NCBI RefSeq assembly: GCF_005406215.1
Contig: NZ_NXMA01000009.1
Coordinates: forward strand, 1 to 64,000
Length of the DNA: 64,000 bases
DNA from: Campylobacter aviculae
Lineage (GTDB): Bacteria; Campylobacterota; Campylobacteria; Campylobacterales; Campylobacteraceae
Direction of reading: 5' to 3'
Below the pieces are notes generated by a model. It saw nothing but the letters and a program-made list of their open reading frames with translations. It was not told where the DNA came from and did no database searches. Below, one piece after another: positions 9,047-18,831 of this stretch. Made by a program: the position numbers and the translations under genes. The number at the start of each line of letters is the position of its first letter. Positions within the stretch are counted from its first letter, which is position 1.

Positions 9047-9790
9047 ATGAAATTTGGCGGAAAAAATGTTTTAATAACAGGTGCAAGTAAAGGCATAGGT
9101 GCTTCTATTGCAAAAACTTTAGCAGAGTTTGGACTTAAAGTATGGATTAATTATCGTTCAAAGCCAGAACTTGCAGATGCTTTAAAGAATGAAATTGTTT
9201 CAAAAGGTGGAAATGCTGCAGTGATTAAATTTGATGCAAGTAAAGAAGATGAATTTGAAAATGCTATTAAAACTATATTAGAAAGCGATGGCGAGCTTAG
9301 TTATCTTGTAAATAATGCGGGTATAACCAACGATAAATTAGCCTTAAGAATGAAAATGGAAGATTTTAGTTCGGTTGTAGATACAAATTTAAATTCAGCG
9401 TTTTTAGGTTGTAGAGAAGCTTTAAAGGTGATGAGTAAAAAGCGTTTTGGTGCTGTGGTAAATATAGCTTCTATTGTTGGAGAAATGGGAAATGCGGGGC
9501 AGGTTAATTATTCAGCAAGCAAAGGGGGAATGATAGCTATGACAAAGTCGTTCGCTAAAGAAGGTGCTAGTAGAAATTTACGTTTTAATTGTGTGACTCC
9601 AGGCTTTATAAAAAGTGATATGACTGAAGTTTTAAGTGAAGAGATTAAACAAATGTATCAAGATAGCATCCCTCTAAAACGCTTTGCAGAACCTGAAGAG
9701 GTAGCCAATTGTGTCGCATTTTTGTTAAGCGATTATTCTTCTTATATTACAGGAGATGTGCTTAAAATCAATGGCGGCTTATATATGTAA
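9047..9790 (+). CDS. fabG: 3-oxoacyl-[ACP] reductase
   Basis: An NADPH-dependent short-chain dehydrogenase that reduces 3-oxoacyl-ACP in each fatty-acid elongation cycle. The 247 residues have the Rossmann motif TGASKGIG (about 11-18), NNAG, the catalytic Ser in NIASIVGEMG, and YSASKGG carrying the catalytic Tyr and Lys. Length and motifs match FabG rather than a sugar dehydrogenase. acpP, fabF and accA lie close by, separated by a small flavoprotein-like gene and leftward tenA. The ATG follows TAAGGATAAAAT. Confidence 0.93.
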   Translation: MKFGGKNVLITGASKGIGASIAKTLAEFGLKVWINYRSKPELADALKNEIVSKGGNAAVIKFDASKEDEFENAIKTILESDGELSYLVNNAGITNDKLALRMKMEDFSSVVDTNLNSAFLGCREALKVMSKKRFGAVVNIASIVGEMGNAGQVNYSASKGGMIAMTKSFAKEGASRNLRFNCVTPGFIKSDMTEVLSEEIKQMYQDSIPLKRFAEPEEVANCVAFLLSDYSSYITGDVLKINGGLYM

Positions 9791-9800
9791 AGGATAATTT

Positions 9801-10208
9801 ATGGATTTAAAAGAAATAGCACAATTTTTAGATGAGAATGCGCCTGCTTTTTTGGCCACTTTAGGTACTTGTGGAAATCCTAGAGTTCGTCCTATACAAA
9901 GTCCGCTTTTGGTTAAGGATAGAATTTATTTTTGTACCGCAAATACAAAGGGCCTTTTTAAACATATACAAAATTATAATGGGATTGAATTTTGTTCTTG
10001 TTCTAAAGAAGGAACTTTTTTAAGACTTAGGGCTAATGCGGTTTTTGAGTCTAATTTGGAAGTGAAAAAAATGATGTTTGAAAAATATCCTTATCTTGCA
10101 AATCTTTATGAGAATCCTGAAAATCCTAAATTCGAAGTATTTTATCTCGATAATCTGAGTGCTAGAATGCAATTTAATAACGGAGAATTTAAAATTTTTA
10201 AGGCTTAA
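9801..10208 (+). CDS. Pyridoxamine 5'-phosphate oxidase-like FMN-binding protein
   Basis: A 135-residue cytoplasmic protein with the split-barrel flavin-reductase pattern: PAFLATLGTCGNPRVRPIQSP near the N-terminus, then RIYFCTANTKGLFKHIQNY and KEGTFLRLRANAVFE. These match the PNPOx-like superfamily. The short form usually reduces flavins, F420-type cofactors or heme-derived substrates, and true PdxH activity is unlikely at this length. The substrate is unknown. It starts 10 bases after fabG stops, so it is probably co-transcribed. In C. jejuni as I remember it, fumarate-reductase-like genes follow at this point, but here a terminator and tenA follow at once. Confidence 0.75.
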   Translation: MDLKEIAQFLDENAPAFLATLGTCGNPRVRPIQSPLLVKDRIYFCTANTKGLFKHIQNYNGIEFCSCSKEGTFLRLRANAVFESNLEVKKMMFEKYPYLANLYENPENPKFEVFYLDNLSARMQFNNGEFKIFKA

Positions 10209-10230
10209 AGCAAGAAAAATCTTGCTTTAA
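10205..10230. terminator. Bidirectional terminator between convergent genes
   Basis: TTAAAGCAAG and CTTGCTTTAA form a perfect 10-bp stem with a 6-base loop. It overlaps the end of the rightward flavoprotein gene and lies just past the tenA stop at 10227, with T-rich sequence on both sides. Confidence 0.75.
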
Positions 10231-10892
10231 ATATTTATTTCCATTTTTAAAGAATGTTCCCAAAAAGCAATTTCTAAGCGAACAACATTATAAAAGATTT
10301 TACTAAGTTTGTTAAATTTTTCTTCCGATATTTGTTCAGTATAAGAATTTACAAAATTTTCAAATTCTTTAACACTTGCTTGAAATTCTTGACTTGAATA
10401 GGTTAAAATCCATTCTTTATAGGGATGATTTTGTAATTTTTCTTTTGAAATATCTTTATAAATTTTACTTCCTATATAACCATAACCTATTGCACAAGCA
10501 CTAAGAGCTATAAGCATATCTAAAAAATCCCCATTTTCACCAACACCTAATATATAGCGTGAATAAGCAATATTAACAAGACTTTCATCTTTTTCATTAA
10601 AATTACTTGTATCAATACCTAGCTCTAAGATACTTTTGTGAAGTTCTAGCTCACCTTCTAAAGTGTAATTTTGAAATTTAATAGCAAAACGCAATTCTTC
10701 CACTGTATTTGCATTTAAGGCAAGTCTTGCATAGCATTTTGAGTAGTTGATAAGATACATGTAATCTTGTTTTAAGTAGAAAAGAAAATTTTCTTTATTT
10801 AAAGTTCCTTCTTTAAGCCCCTTAACAAAATTATGATCTAGATATTGACACCAAACTTCTGAATTTTTTTGAATAAGTCTTTGAAAAAGCAT
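10227..10892 (-). CDS. tenA: TenA-family thiaminase II
   Basis: A cytoplasmic aminopyrimidine aminohydrolase of the TenA/THI-4 family that salvages the pyrimidine part of thiamin. The 221 residues are all helical in character. The catalytic Cys lies in ALSACAIGYGYIG (about 135), and a conserved acid near the C-terminus is in LEIAFWEHSLKM. Length is normal. It is transcribed leftward and diverges from acpP. Functionally it goes with thiC further along the window, although it is not in that operon. Confidence 0.85.
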   Translation of the reverse strand: MLFQRLIQKNSEVWCQYLDHNFVKGLKEGTLNKENFLFYLKQDYMYLINYSKCYARLALNANTVEELRFAIKFQNYTLEGELELHKSILELGIDTSNFNEKDESLVNIAYSRYILGVGENGDFLDMLIALSACAIGYGYIGSKIYKDISKEKLQNHPYKEWILTYSSQEFQASVKEFENFVNSYTEQISEEKFNKLSKIFYNVVRLEIAFWEHSLKMEINI

Positions 10893-10965
10893 GTTTTACT
10901 CCCAATATTTTTGTTACTTTTTGAAGTATAGTCAAAAACTATAAATATTTTTAAGTTTTTTATAG

Positions 10966-10971
10966 TAAAAT
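10966..10971 (+). promoter_or_regulatory. Likely -10 element for acpP
   Basis: TAAAAT preceded by a T-rich tract lies 38 bases before the acpP ATG, which has AAGGAG at 10995. Campylobacter sigma-70 promoters usually show only a -10 with periodic AT-rich upstream DNA, so the match is plausible but not unique. Confidence 0.4.
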
Positions 10972-11008
10972 ACGCTTTATTTTATATTTTATTTAAGGAG
11001 ATATACAA

Positions 11009-11242
11009 ATGGCAACATTTGATGATGTAAAAGCAGTAGTAGTTGAACAATTAAGTATTGATGCAGATACGGTTAAAATGGAATCTAAAATCATTGAAGA
11101 TTTAGGTGCAGATTCTTTGGATGTTGTAGAATTGATTATGGCTTTAGAAGAAAAATTCGAAGTAGAAATTCCAGATAGTGATGCTGAAAAACTTATTAAA
11201 ATAGAAGATGTTGTAAATTATATTGATAATCTTAAAAAATAA
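11009..11242 (+). CDS. acpP: Acyl carrier protein
   Basis: A small acidic cytoplasmic protein of 77 residues that carries growing acyl chains on a 4'-phosphopantetheine arm. The attachment Ser is in [12 protein letters not shown] (about residue 37). Length and helical acidic composition are typical. It follows a strong AAGGAG ribosome binding site and precedes fabF by 30 bases, so acpP-fabF-accA looks like one operon. Confidence 0.96.
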   Translation: MATFDDVKAVVVEQLSIDADTVKMESKIIEDLGADSLDVVELIMALEEKFEVEIPDSDAEKLIKIEDVVNYIDNLKK

Positions 11243-11272
11243 TTTTTTAATTAACTTTACAGGAGTTTATTC

Positions 11273-12487
11273 TTGAAAAGAGTCGTGGTTACAGGCATGG
11301 GCATGATTAATGCCCTTGGTTTAGATAAGGAGAGCTCTTTTAAGGCTATTTGTGAAGGTAAAAGTGGAGTGAAAAAGATTACTCTTTTTGACACCACGGA
11401 TTTTCCAGTCCAAATCGCTGCAGAGATTACAGATTTTAATCCTTTAGAAGTTGTAGATCCTAAAGAAGCAAAGAAAATAGATCGTTTTATCCAATTAGGC
11501 ATAAAGGCCGCTAGAGAAGCAATGCAAGATGCTAATTTCAAAGAAAATTTCAATCAAGAAGATTTCGGAGTAGTATCTGCTGCCGGCATAGGTGGTTTGC
11601 CTAATATAGAAAAGAATTCCGTTATCTGTTCTGAACGTGGGCCACGAAAAATTTCTCCATTTTTTATTCCTTCGGCCTTAGTTAATATGCTAGGCGGTTT
11701 GGTTTCAATTGAGCATGGACTTAAGGGCCCTAATATTTCTTGCGTAACAGCTTGTGCTGCAGGAACTCATGCCATTGCTGAGGCTTATAAGAGCATAGCT
11801 TTGGGTACTGCAAGTAAAATGCTTGTTATTGGTGCTGAAGCTGCTATTTGTTCTGTTGGAATAGGTGGTTTCGCATCTATGAAGGCACTATCAACCAGAA
11901 ATGACGATCCAGAACACGCTTCAAGACCTTTTGATAAGGAAAGGGATGGTTTTGTTATGGGTGAAGGTGCAGGTGCTTTGGTTTTTGAAGAATATGAGGA
12001 GGCCAAAAGAAGAGGAGCTACTATTTATGCAGAATTGGTAGGATTTGGAGAGAGTGCTGATGCACACCATATTACTTCACCAACTCTAGATGGTCCTTTA
12101 AGAGCCATGAAAAAAGCTTTAAGTATGGCCGGAAACCCAAAAGTAGATTATATTAATGCACATGGGACTTCAACACCTGTTAATGACAAGAATGAAACAG
12201 CAGCCATTAAAGAACTTTTTGGAATCAATGTTCCACTTGTAAGTTCTACAAAAGGACAAACGGGGCATTGTTTAGGAGCTGCAGGAGCTATTGAGGCTGT
12301 TATAAGCATAATGGCTCTAAGAGATAGTATTGTACCTCCAACTATAAATCAATTTATAAAAGACGAAGAATGTGATTTGGATTATGTTCCAAATTCTGCT
12401 AAAAAAGTAGATTTAAACGTTGTAATGAGCAATTCTTTTGGTTTTGGCGGCACAAATGGTTGTGTTGTATTTAAAAAAGTAGATTAA
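11273..12487 (+). CDS. fabF: 3-oxoacyl-[ACP] synthase II
   Basis: A condensing enzyme that extends acyl-ACP with malonyl-ACP. The 404 residues have the KAS triad: Cys in [11 protein letters not shown] (about 161), His in [14 protein letters not shown] and His in [12 protein letters not shown]. The glycine-rich C-terminal [10 protein letters not shown] is intact. Translation starts at TTG (11273) after AGGAG, with no better ATG. It lies between acpP and accA, with accA only 2 bases downstream, as in other Campylobacter. Confidence 0.95.
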   Translation: MKRVVVTGMGMINALGLDKESSFKAICEGKSGVKKITLFDTTDFPVQIAAEITDFNPLEVVDPKEAKKIDRFIQLGIKAAREAMQDANFKENFNQEDFGVVSAAGIGGLPNIEKNSVICSERGPRKISPFFIPSALVNMLGGLVSIEHGLKGPNISCVTACAAGTHAIAEAYKSIALGTASKMLVIGAEAAICSVGIGGFASMKALSTRNDDPEHASRPFDKERDGFVMGEGAGALVFEEYEEAKRRGATIYAELVGFGESADAHHITSPTLDGPLRAMKKALSMAGNPKVDYINAHGTSTPVNDKNETAAIKELFGINVPLVSSTKGQTGHCLGAAGAIEAVISIMALRDSIVPPTINQFIKDEECDLDYVPNSAKKVDLNVVMSNSFGFGGTNGCVVFKKVD

Positions 12488-12489
12488 GC

Positions 12490-13428
12490 ATGGCTTCGTA
12501 TTTAGACTTTGAAAAAAATATACAACAACTTGATGAAGATATTGCCAATGCGCAAATTAAAGGCGATATTGATGCTATTGCCATTTTAAAGAAAAATCTT
12601 GAGAAGGAAATTTCAAAAACTTATAAAAATTTAAATGATTATGGACGTTTGCAGCTTGCTCGTCATCCTGATCGTCCCTATGCGCTTGATTATATAGAAC
12701 TTATTTTAAGTGATGCTTATGAAATACATGGAGATCGTGCTTTTAGAGATGATCCCGCTATTGTTTGTTTTATGGGATATTTAGGTAATAAAAAACTTAT
12801 TGTTATCGGTGAGCAAAAGGGACGAGGAACTAAAGATAAGATAGCAAGGAATTTCGGGATGCCTCATCCTGAGGGTTACCGAAAAGCTTTAAGGGTTGCT
12901 AAACTTGCAGAGAAATTTCAAATTCCGATTTTGTTTTTAATCGATACCCCTGGTGCTTATCCGGGTATAGGTGCCGAGGAAAGAGGACAAAGCGAAGCCA
13001 TTGCTAAAAATCTTTACGAATTGAGTGATTTAAAAACCCCTACTATAGCTATAGTGATCGGAGAAGGCGGAAGTGGAGGGGCTTTAGCTATAGGTGTTGC
13101 TGATAAACTTGCTATGATGAAAAATTCTGTTTTTTCTGTTATTTCTCCTGAAGGTTGTGCAGCGATACTTTGGAATGATCCAAGCAAGACTGAGGTAGCA
13201 ACAAAAGCTATGAAGGTAACAGCCGATGATTTAAAAGAGCAAGGCTTGATAGATGATGTTATTGAAGAACCTATCAATGGTGCACATAGAGATAAAGAAA
13301 GCGCTGCTATTGCTATTGCTGATTATGTAAAAAAAGCTTTAGACGAATTAAGTGAAATAAATCCGAACGAACTTGTCGCTAATCGTATGCAAAAAATACT
13401 CAAACTAGGATCTTTTTTAGAGGCTTAG
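12490..13428 (+). CDS. accA: Acetyl-CoA carboxylase carboxyltransferase subunit alpha
   Basis: With AccD it transfers the carboxyl group from biotin to acetyl-CoA, giving malonyl-CoA, the committed step of fatty-acid synthesis. The 312 residues show the family order: N-terminal helical [15 protein letters not shown], then [42 protein letters not shown], and the oxyanion-forming [12 protein letters not shown]. Length is typical. It begins 2 bases after the fabF stop, which suggests translational coupling. Confidence 0.95.
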   Translation: MASYLDFEKNIQQLDEDIANAQIKGDIDAIAILKKNLEKEISKTYKNLNDYGRLQLARHPDRPYALDYIELILSDAYEIHGDRAFRDDPAIVCFMGYLGNKKLIVIGEQKGRGTKDKIARNFGMPHPEGYRKALRVAKLAEKFQIPILFLIDTPGAYPGIGAEERGQSEAIAKNLYELSDLKTPTIAIVIGEGGSGGALAIGVADKLAMMKNSVFSVISPEGCAAILWNDPSKTEVATKAMKVTADDLKEQGLIDDVIEEPINGAHRDKESAAIAIADYVKKALDELSEINPNELVANRMQKILKLGSFLEA

Positions 13429-13503
13429 TTTTATTACTTTTATATTAATTTAAAATACCTGTGATACTATAGTAAAATTTTAGTTTTTGTAAAAAGGGTT
13501 TAA

Positions 13504-14088
13504 ATGCCATTTGAAAATTTAAAAGAAATATTATTTGATTATTCAGACTATATTAAACCTAAACGTTTTTCCTACGAAAGCAATGGAAAAAAATGTACTT
13601 GGGATTTTATAGAAACAAAAGATAGTGTCTCTATTCTTGTCTATCATAAAGATTTTAAAAGCTTCGTTCTAGTTCGGCAATTTCGTATACCACTTTGGTA
13701 TTATCAAAAAATCAACAATTGCAAAGATAAAGATTTAGGTTATACTATAGAACTTTGCTCCGGACTTGTGGATAAAAATTTACCCTTAGATCAAATTGCA
13801 AAAGAGGAATGTATTGAAGAGTTAGGTTATTTGCCAAAAAAACTTGAAAAAATAAAAGATTTTTATACAGGTTTTGGTTCTGGTGTAAATAAACAAAGTT
13901 TATATTTTGCAGTAGTGGATGAAAACGATAAAGTTTCCGATGGTGGTGGAATAGAAGATGAACAAATAGAGACTATTTTTGTTAAAGTCGATGAATACGA
14001 TAAATTTTCCAAAGAAATTATTTGCAATTCCTTGCTCGAATTTGCTTACTTATGGTTTTTAAAAAGAAAGAAAGATTTTTACCTTTAA
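13504..14088 (+). CDS. Nudix hydrolase, NUDT14/UDP-sugar diphosphatase-like
   Basis: A 194-residue cytoplasmic hydrolase of nucleoside diphosphates linked to another group. The Nudix region GLVDKNLPLDQIAKEECIEE followed by LGY keeps the metal-binding EExG core. The Arg that starts the second half of the canonical box is Glu here, and the first conserved Glu is missing. The preceding ELCSGLVDK resembles the ADP-ribose/UDP-sugar diphosphatase branch. The substrate is not certain. It is monocistronic after accA and ends within a bidirectional terminator. Position and length match an unnamed Nudix gene of C. jejuni. Confidence 0.75.
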   Translation: MPFENLKEILFDYSDYIKPKRFSYESNGKKCTWDFIETKDSVSILVYHKDFKSFVLVRQFRIPLWYYQKINNCKDKDLGYTIELCSGLVDKNLPLDQIAKEECIEELGYLPKKLEKIKDFYTGFGSGVNKQSLYFAVVDENDKVSDGGGIEDEQIETIFVKVDEYDKFSKEIICNSLLEFAYLWFLKRKKDFYL

Positions 14089-14104
14089 TTTTTAAAGGTA
14101 AAAA
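14076..14104. terminator. Bidirectional terminator
   Basis: TTTTTACCTTTAA and TTAAAGGTAAAAA form a perfect 13-bp stem with a 3-base loop, ending in runs of A on one side and T on the other. It serves both the Nudix gene, whose stop codon it includes, and the leftward chemoreceptor gene. Confidence 0.8.
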
Positions 14105-14114
14105 TAACTCTTAT

Positions 14115-15224
14115 TTAATTTTTATCATTTGAATGTGTTTCGTGAAGCATTTCTTTAAACACATCAAACAGATTTAAAGAAGCATGTTCTGCAATTTGAC
14201 ATCTTTCAATAATTCTGTGTTGAACAGCACTTAAGCTTACATCTTCTGTAGCTGCTATATCGATAGCAGTATTCATATTTTCATGCACTTTCTCATGAGG
14301 TTCTCCAATTTTCAAGAAGCTTTTGCTAGTTCCAAATCTATCTTTTCCTGTGCTCGCGAGCCATTTACCAAGACGGCAACTTGTATGATCTGCAAGTCTT
14401 TTTCCTGTTTTTGTAAATATTTCTCTATAGCCGTTAAGTTTAAAAGCAATATGATCTAATTTAGCTAAAGATATAAATGCTTCAGAAGCAATATTTACAG
14501 CATTTGAATTAGTAGAATGTGCTTCATTTACTAAATGAGAAAATTTTTCCGAAAAATTAACAATGTGAGCACTAGAATCTATAGAAATTTTTTCCACTTG
14601 CTCACTTTGAGTGTACATTTCATTTGCATTTTGTTTCAAAAGATTAATATTCATCTCTACTTCTGTAGTTGCTTTTTGTGTTTTTTCGGCAAGTTTTCTA
14701 ACTTCATCTGCTACAACAGCAAAACCTCGTCCATGCTCTCCTGCACGTGCTGCTTCTATAGCAGCATTGAGTGCTAAAAGATTGGTCTGATCGGATACAT
14801 CCTTAATTAAATTAATTACATTAGTAATTTCATCAACACTACGATGCAGGGTTCCTGCTACATCACGTGTTTTATTGGCTGACTCAGTAATATTACTCAA
14901 AGAAGAGTTAATCGAGTCTGCGATATGATTAAGTTCATCCATTTCCACGAGTGAGGTTTTGGAATAATTGGAAATAATTTCAGCTTTATCAACATTTTCA
15001 AGCATATCACCTTGAACTATAGTAATATTTTGTAAAATTCCATTAAGCAATACGTTTAAAAGATCAGTTTTTAACTTTGATTCCAAAGCTTCTTGTTCTA
15101 GACTTGAAATTTTATTTTTTAATTCTAAATTTTCAGCTTTTATATTTTGAATCTGATGTAAAAGACTTTTATTTTCTTCTTCAAGCTTATGCGATTCTGT
15201 GTGATTACTTTTTTTGTTAAACAT
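14115..15224 (-). CDS. Cytoplasmic chemoreceptor with CZB zinc-binding domain
   Basis: A soluble methyl-accepting chemotaxis protein without membrane segments. The order is an N-terminal coiled coil (about 15-55), the signalling hairpin with the highly conserved tip [20 protein letters not shown] and [16 protein letters not shown] (about 150-185), and a C-terminal CZB domain with the [10 protein letters not shown] motif whose His and Cys bind zinc. CZB receptors sense zinc or oxidants such as hypochlorous acid. The ATG at 15224 with AGGTGGGA upstream is preferred over a GTG at 15233, giving 369 residues. The gene follows a small DUF465 gene by 9 bases, so the two are co-transcribed. Confidence 0.88.
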   Translation of the reverse strand: MFNKKSNHTESHKLEEENKSLLHQIQNIKAENLELKNKISSLEQEALESKLKTDLLNVLLNGILQNITIVQGDMLENVDKAEIISNYSKTSLVEMDELNHIADSINSSLSNITESANKTRDVAGTLHRSVDEITNVINLIKDVSDQTNLLALNAAIEAARAGEHGRGFAVVADEVRKLAEKTQKATTEVEMNINLLKQNANEMYTQSEQVEKISIDSSAHIVNFSEKFSHLVNEAHSTNSNAVNIASEAFISLAKLDHIAFKLNGYREIFTKTGKRLADHTSCRLGKWLASTGKDRFGTSKSFLKIGEPHEKVHENMNTAIDIAATEDVSLSAVQHRIIERCQIAEHASLNLFDVFKEMLHETHSNDKN

Positions 15225-15233
15225 AATTCCCAC

Positions 15234-15452
15234 CTATTTTTTATAATTTTCTAAATATTCTTTTATTTTGTCTTTAATATAAAGTTTTTCTTTTTTAAGA
15301 CTTGAAATTTCAATATCACTAAGCGACGGGATATTTCCTTGCTCCGCATTTTTAATTCGATCATCAAGCTCATTATGACGCTCAAACAATTTATCAAAAT
15401 GCGCATCCTTGCCCTTTAGCTCTGAAATAAGTTCACGATACTCATGCAACAT
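15234..15452 (-). CDS. DUF465 (YdcH-like) small coiled-coil protein
   Basis: A 72-residue charged helical protein. LISELKGKDAHFDKLFERHN followed by ELDDRI and the second helix SLKKEKLYIKDKIKEYLENY match the DUF465/YdcH family, whose role is unknown. It is the first gene of a two-gene unit with the CZB chemoreceptor, which hints at a link to chemotaxis, but the pairing may be incidental. The ATG at 15452 follows AAGGAG, and a good -10 lies about 60 bases upstream. Confidence 0.75.
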   Translation of the reverse strand: MLHEYRELISELKGKDAHFDKLFERHNELDDRIKNAEQGNIPSLSDIEISSLKKEKLYIKDKIKEYLENYKK

Positions 15453-15508
15453 ATCAAATTCTCCTTACTTTTGATGTTTTAGTGAAATTAAAAATTCATT
15501 CATCTAGT

Positions 15509-15514
15509 ATTATA
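15509..15514 (-). promoter_or_regulatory. Likely -10 box for the DUF465-chemoreceptor unit
   Basis: On the minus strand GATATAATACT contains a perfect TATAAT in AT-rich DNA, 57 bases before the ATG at 15452. It is a probable housekeeping promoter. Confidence 0.5.
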
Positions 15515-15626
15515 TCTAAGTAATTTAATATTTTTACTTATAAAAACATTAAAAAACAAATATTTTAAAAATGCATTTACATAATTAAGTAAGAGGTGTT
15601 ATATGAGGATAAATCCTCACAAGAAG

Positions 15627-15821
15627 TTATTTAGAATTTTGTTTTTTAAGAGTTCTTAAAGTAGAAGCAGCAATTCTCATTTTTCTTGTAGTGCCATCTT
15701 CTAAAGTTATTCGAACTGTTCTGAGATTAGGTAAAAAGCGTCTTTTTGTTTTATTGTTAGCATGGCTAACATTGTTACCTACCATTGGACCCTTACCTGT
15801 AATTTGACATACTCTTGCCAT
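15627..15821 (-). CDS. rpmB: 50S ribosomal protein L28
   Basis: A 64-residue basic ribosomal protein. The start [20 protein letters not shown] and the internal [15 protein letters not shown] are diagnostic for L28. Length is typical. It stands alone, leftward, diverging from rpe. No rpmG follows it; the L33 gene is in the tuf region. Confidence 0.95.
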   Translation of the reverse strand: MARVCQITGKGPMVGNNVSHANNKTKRRFLPNLRTVRITLEDGTTRKMRIAASTLRTLKKQNSK

Positions 15822-15959
15822 CTTCTTATCCTTATAAAAATTTCAAATCAAGATTTTATCAAATTTAAGCTTAAAATATTCCATAATTTATAGTTTTTTT
15901 AATATATAAGTAGATAAAATATTATTCGTTTCATTCAATATATGATTTAAGGTATGATG

Positions 15960-16607
15960 ATGTATGTAGCCCCAAGTTTATTATCTGCAAATTTTTTAAA
16001 ACTGAAAGAGGAAATTCAAGCTGTTGAAGATGCAGGAGCCGATCTTTTACATATTGATGTAATGGATGGATATTTTGTACCTAATTTCACTTTTGGACCT
16101 TGTGTGATAGAAAAAATTTCTAGCATAACCAAACTTCCTTTAGATATACATTTGATGGTAAAAGATGTGACCAAATTTGTAGATTTATTCGTTCCATTGA
16201 AGCCAAAATTCATTTCCTTTCACATAGAGGCTGAAAATCATCCTATAAGAATATGCGAATATATAAGATCTCATGGAATTCATCCAGCTATAGTTTTAAA
16301 CCCTCATACTCCAGTTAGTTTTATCAATTATTTAATAGAATTCGTAGATATGGTGCTTTTAATGAGTGTAAATCCTGGTTTTGGGGGTCAAAGTTTTTTA
16401 GACCTCACTTATGATAAAATAAGAGAATTAAGAGAATTGATTGATAAAAAAGATGCTAAAGTATTTATAGAAGTTGATGGAGGGGTTAATGGTTTAAATG
16501 CTAGCGATTTAGAAAATGCAGGAGCAGATATTTTGGTAGCTGGAAATTATATTTTTTCTTCAAATGATTATAAAACTTCTATTTCTTCTTTAAAGCTTGA
16601 ATTTTGA
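15960..16607 (+). CDS. rpe: Ribulose-phosphate 3-epimerase
   Basis: It interconverts ribulose-5-phosphate and xylulose-5-phosphate in the non-oxidative pentose phosphate pathway. It is a TIM barrel of 215 residues: APSLLSANF, the metal and catalytic residues in HIDVMDGYFVPNFTFGP, HLMV, MSVNPGFGGQ and VDGGVN. Three in-frame ATGs occur in a row (15954, 15957, 15960). The third is best spaced from TAAGG. The stop overlaps the TTG start of dnaQ, so rpe and dnaQ are coupled. Confidence 0.94.
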   Translation: MYVAPSLLSANFLKLKEEIQAVEDAGADLLHIDVMDGYFVPNFTFGPCVIEKISSITKLPLDIHLMVKDVTKFVDLFVPLKPKFISFHIEAENHPIRICEYIRSHGIHPAIVLNPHTPVSFINYLIEFVDMVLLMSVNPGFGGQSFLDLTYDKIRELRELIDKKDAKVFIEVDGGVNGLNASDLENAGADILVAGNYIFSSNDYKTSISSLKLEF

Positions 16608-17374
16608 GTTTACAACAAGTTGAGCAAATCATTTCTATACTTAATAAACAAAGTAAGCCTTATGAATGGGTGATTCAAGAATTTCACAAGGTGGATGAGC
16701 TTAAGGATTTTGATCTTGATTTAGAAACTTTTGAACTTTTGGGTTTAGCTTTTTATTTAAATCAGGATAATTGTTTAAGTTTAAAAACACGTACCACAAA
16801 AATCAAAGAAGAGACTTTTTGCATAGTGGATATAGAAAGTACAGGTGGTATTAAGCATGGACAAATTTTAGAAATTGGGGCTGTAAAAATTAAAAATTCC
16901 AAAGAATTAGATCGTTTTAACACCTTAATAAAAGTTGATCAAATACCAGAAAATATTACAGAATTAACAGGGATTAGTTTTGATATGGTTGAAAATGCTC
17001 CGAATTTAAAACAAGTTTTAAGAGATTTTAAACTTTTTTTAAGGGATAGTATTTTTGTGGCACATAATGTTCGCTTTGATTATGGTTTTATTTCCAAAGC
17101 TTTACATGAATGTGGCTTAGGAATTTTACTTAATCGTTATATTTGCACTATAGAATTTGCACAATGTTGCATACAAAGTCCCAAATACAAACTTGATGTC
17201 TTGAAGGAATTATTAGGGATAGAAAGTATCCACCATAGGGCTTTAAGCGATGCTTTAGCTGCGGCTGAAATTTTTAAATATTGTCTATCAAAACTTCCTT
17301 ATCACGTTCAAACTACAGAAGAGTTAATAAAATTTGTTAAAACTTCTCGCACCCAACGTAAAATTGCGATATAA
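16604..17374 (+). CDS. dnaQ: DnaQ-family 3'-5' exonuclease (Pol III epsilon-like)
   Basis: A DEDDh exonuclease. The catalytic domain runs from about 85 to 250: ExoI FCIVDIESTGG, ExoII VAHNVRFDYGF, ExoIII HHRALSDALAAAEIF. An N-terminal extension of about 80 residues precedes it, as in other epsilonproteobacterial proteins. The likely role is proofreading by DNA polymerase III, though a repair exonuclease role is possible. Translation begins at TTG overlapping the rpe stop (TTTTGA). It is followed by the TPP riboswitch of thiC. Confidence 0.82.
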   Translation: MSLQQVEQIISILNKQSKPYEWVIQEFHKVDELKDFDLDLETFELLGLAFYLNQDNCLSLKTRTTKIKEETFCIVDIESTGGIKHGQILEIGAVKIKNSKELDRFNTLIKVDQIPENITELTGISFDMVENAPNLKQVLRDFKLFLRDSIFVAHNVRFDYGFISKALHECGLGILLNRYICTIEFAQCCIQSPKYKLDVLKELLGIESIHHRALSDALAAAEIFKYCLSKLPYHVQTTEELIKFVKTSRTQRKIAI

Positions 17375-17386
17375 TAATACAATAAA

Positions 17387-17470
17387 TGACGGGAGCTTGT
17401 GAAACAGGCTGAGAGTAAGCTAAAAGCTTAGACCGAACCGGATCTGGATAATGCCAGCGTCGGGAAGATT
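17387..17470 (+). promoter_or_regulatory. TPP riboswitch (thi box)
   Basis: The aptamer starts in GACGGGAGCTTGTGAAACA and continues through GGCTGAGAG, the conserved GACCGAACC, then GGATCTGGATAATGCCAGCG and TCGGGAA. These are the diagnostic CUGAGA and GAUCUGG...AUACCAGCG-type elements of the THI element. It ends about 70 bases before the thiC ATG, so control is probably through masking of translation initiation or termination in the gap. Confidence 0.9.
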
Positions 17471-17538
17471 TTATTATCAAACGCTTTAAAATTTACATTC
17501 ACCCTCATTTATCCAAAAATTTTTATTAAGGATAAAAT

Positions 17539-18831
17539 ATGAAAACTCAAATGCTTTATGCTAAAGAAGGTATTTTCACTAAAGAAATGCAAATTGTCGC
17601 CCAAAAAGAGCAAGTAAGTCAAGATTTTTTGCTTGAAAATATTGCTTGTGGCAAAATCATCATACCTGCTAATATTAATCATAAAAGCCTTGATCCCAAT
17701 GGTATAGGATTTGGACTTCGCACCAAGGTAAATGTTAATTTAGGTGTTTCAAATGATTGCATTGATTATAGCGAGGAGATGAAAAAAGTAGAACTTGCAC
17801 ATAAATTCGGAATTGAGGCTATTATGGATTTAAGTAACTATGGAAAAACGAGTCATTTTAGAGACGAACTCATCACTTTTTCAAAGGCAATGATAGGTAC
17901 AGTTCCTGTTTATGATGCAGTAGGATTTTTAGAAAAAGATTTAAAGCAAATTGAAGCTAAAGATTTTTTAGACGTGGTTTATCATCATGCAAAAATCGGT
18001 GTAGATTTTATGACTATACATGCTGGAATAAATTCACGTGCTGTTAAAGTTTTTAAAGAAGGAAAAAGGCTTACAAATATAGTTTCAAGGGGAGGATCTG
18101 TGCTTTATGCTTGGATGATGATGAAGCAAGCTGAAAATCCTTTTTTTGAATATTATGACGATTTGTTAGAAATTTGTTTAAAATATGATGTAACCTTGTC
18201 TTTAGGTGATGCCTTGCGTCCAGGTTCTACGCATGATTCAACCGATGCATCACAAATTACAGAACTTATAGAATTATCTTTACTGACGCAAAGGGCTTGG
18301 GAGGCTGGAGTTCAAGTGATGATAGAAGGTCCTGGGCACATGGCAATAAATGAAATCGAAGCCAATATGCAACTTGAAAAACGTCTTTGCAAAGGAGCAC
18401 CTTTTTATGTTTTAGGGCCTTTGGTGACTGATATTGGTGCAGGATATGATCACATCAGCGGGGCAATTGGCGGTGCTGTAGCAGCTGCAAGTGGTGCTGA
18501 TATACTTTGCTATGTAACACCAGCTGAACATTTAAGACTTCCAAATTTGGATGATGTTAGAGATGGAATAGTGGCAACAAAAATTGCAGCACATGCTGGC
18601 GATATTGCTAAGTTGCCAAAAGAAAGAATGAGAGATGATGATATGAGTAAAGCAAGGCAAGATATAGATTGGGAAAAAATGTTTAAACTTGCCATTGATG
18701 GAGAAAAGGCTAAAAAGATGTTCAATGAACGTCGTCCGGATGATTTGAATTCTTGCTCTATGTGTGGAAAAATGTGTGCGATGAATACAATAAATCAAGT
18801 CCTAAAAGGCGAAGATGTAAGTTTAGTCTGA
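17539..18831 (+). CDS. thiC: Phosphomethylpyrimidine synthase
   Basis: A radical-SAM enzyme that converts 5-aminoimidazole ribotide to hydroxymethylpyrimidine phosphate, the pyrimidine half of thiamin. The 430 residues have the family core ([37 protein letters not shown]) and the C-terminal iron-sulfur motif [10 protein letters not shown]. The length fits the shorter bacterial form without the N-terminal extension. A TPP riboswitch lies upstream, and the stop overlaps the convergent gene by 9 bases. It is complete and probably active. Confidence 0.96.
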   Translation: MKTQMLYAKEGIFTKEMQIVAQKEQVSQDFLLENIACGKIIIPANINHKSLDPNGIGFGLRTKVNVNLGVSNDCIDYSEEMKKVELAHKFGIEAIMDLSNYGKTSHFRDELITFSKAMIGTVPVYDAVGFLEKDLKQIEAKDFLDVVYHHAKIGVDFMTIHAGINSRAVKVFKEGKRLTNIVSRGGSVLYAWMMMKQAENPFFEYYDDLLEICLKYDVTLSLGDALRPGSTHDSTDASQITELIELSLLTQRAWEAGVQVMIEGPGHMAINEIEANMQLEKRLCKGAPFYVLGPLVTDIGAGYDHISGAIGGAVAAASGADILCYVTPAEHLRLPNLDDVRDGIVATKIAAHAGDIAKLPKERMRDDDMSKARQDIDWEKMFKLAIDGEKAKKMFNERRPDDLNSCSMCGKMCAMNTINQVLKGEDVSLV

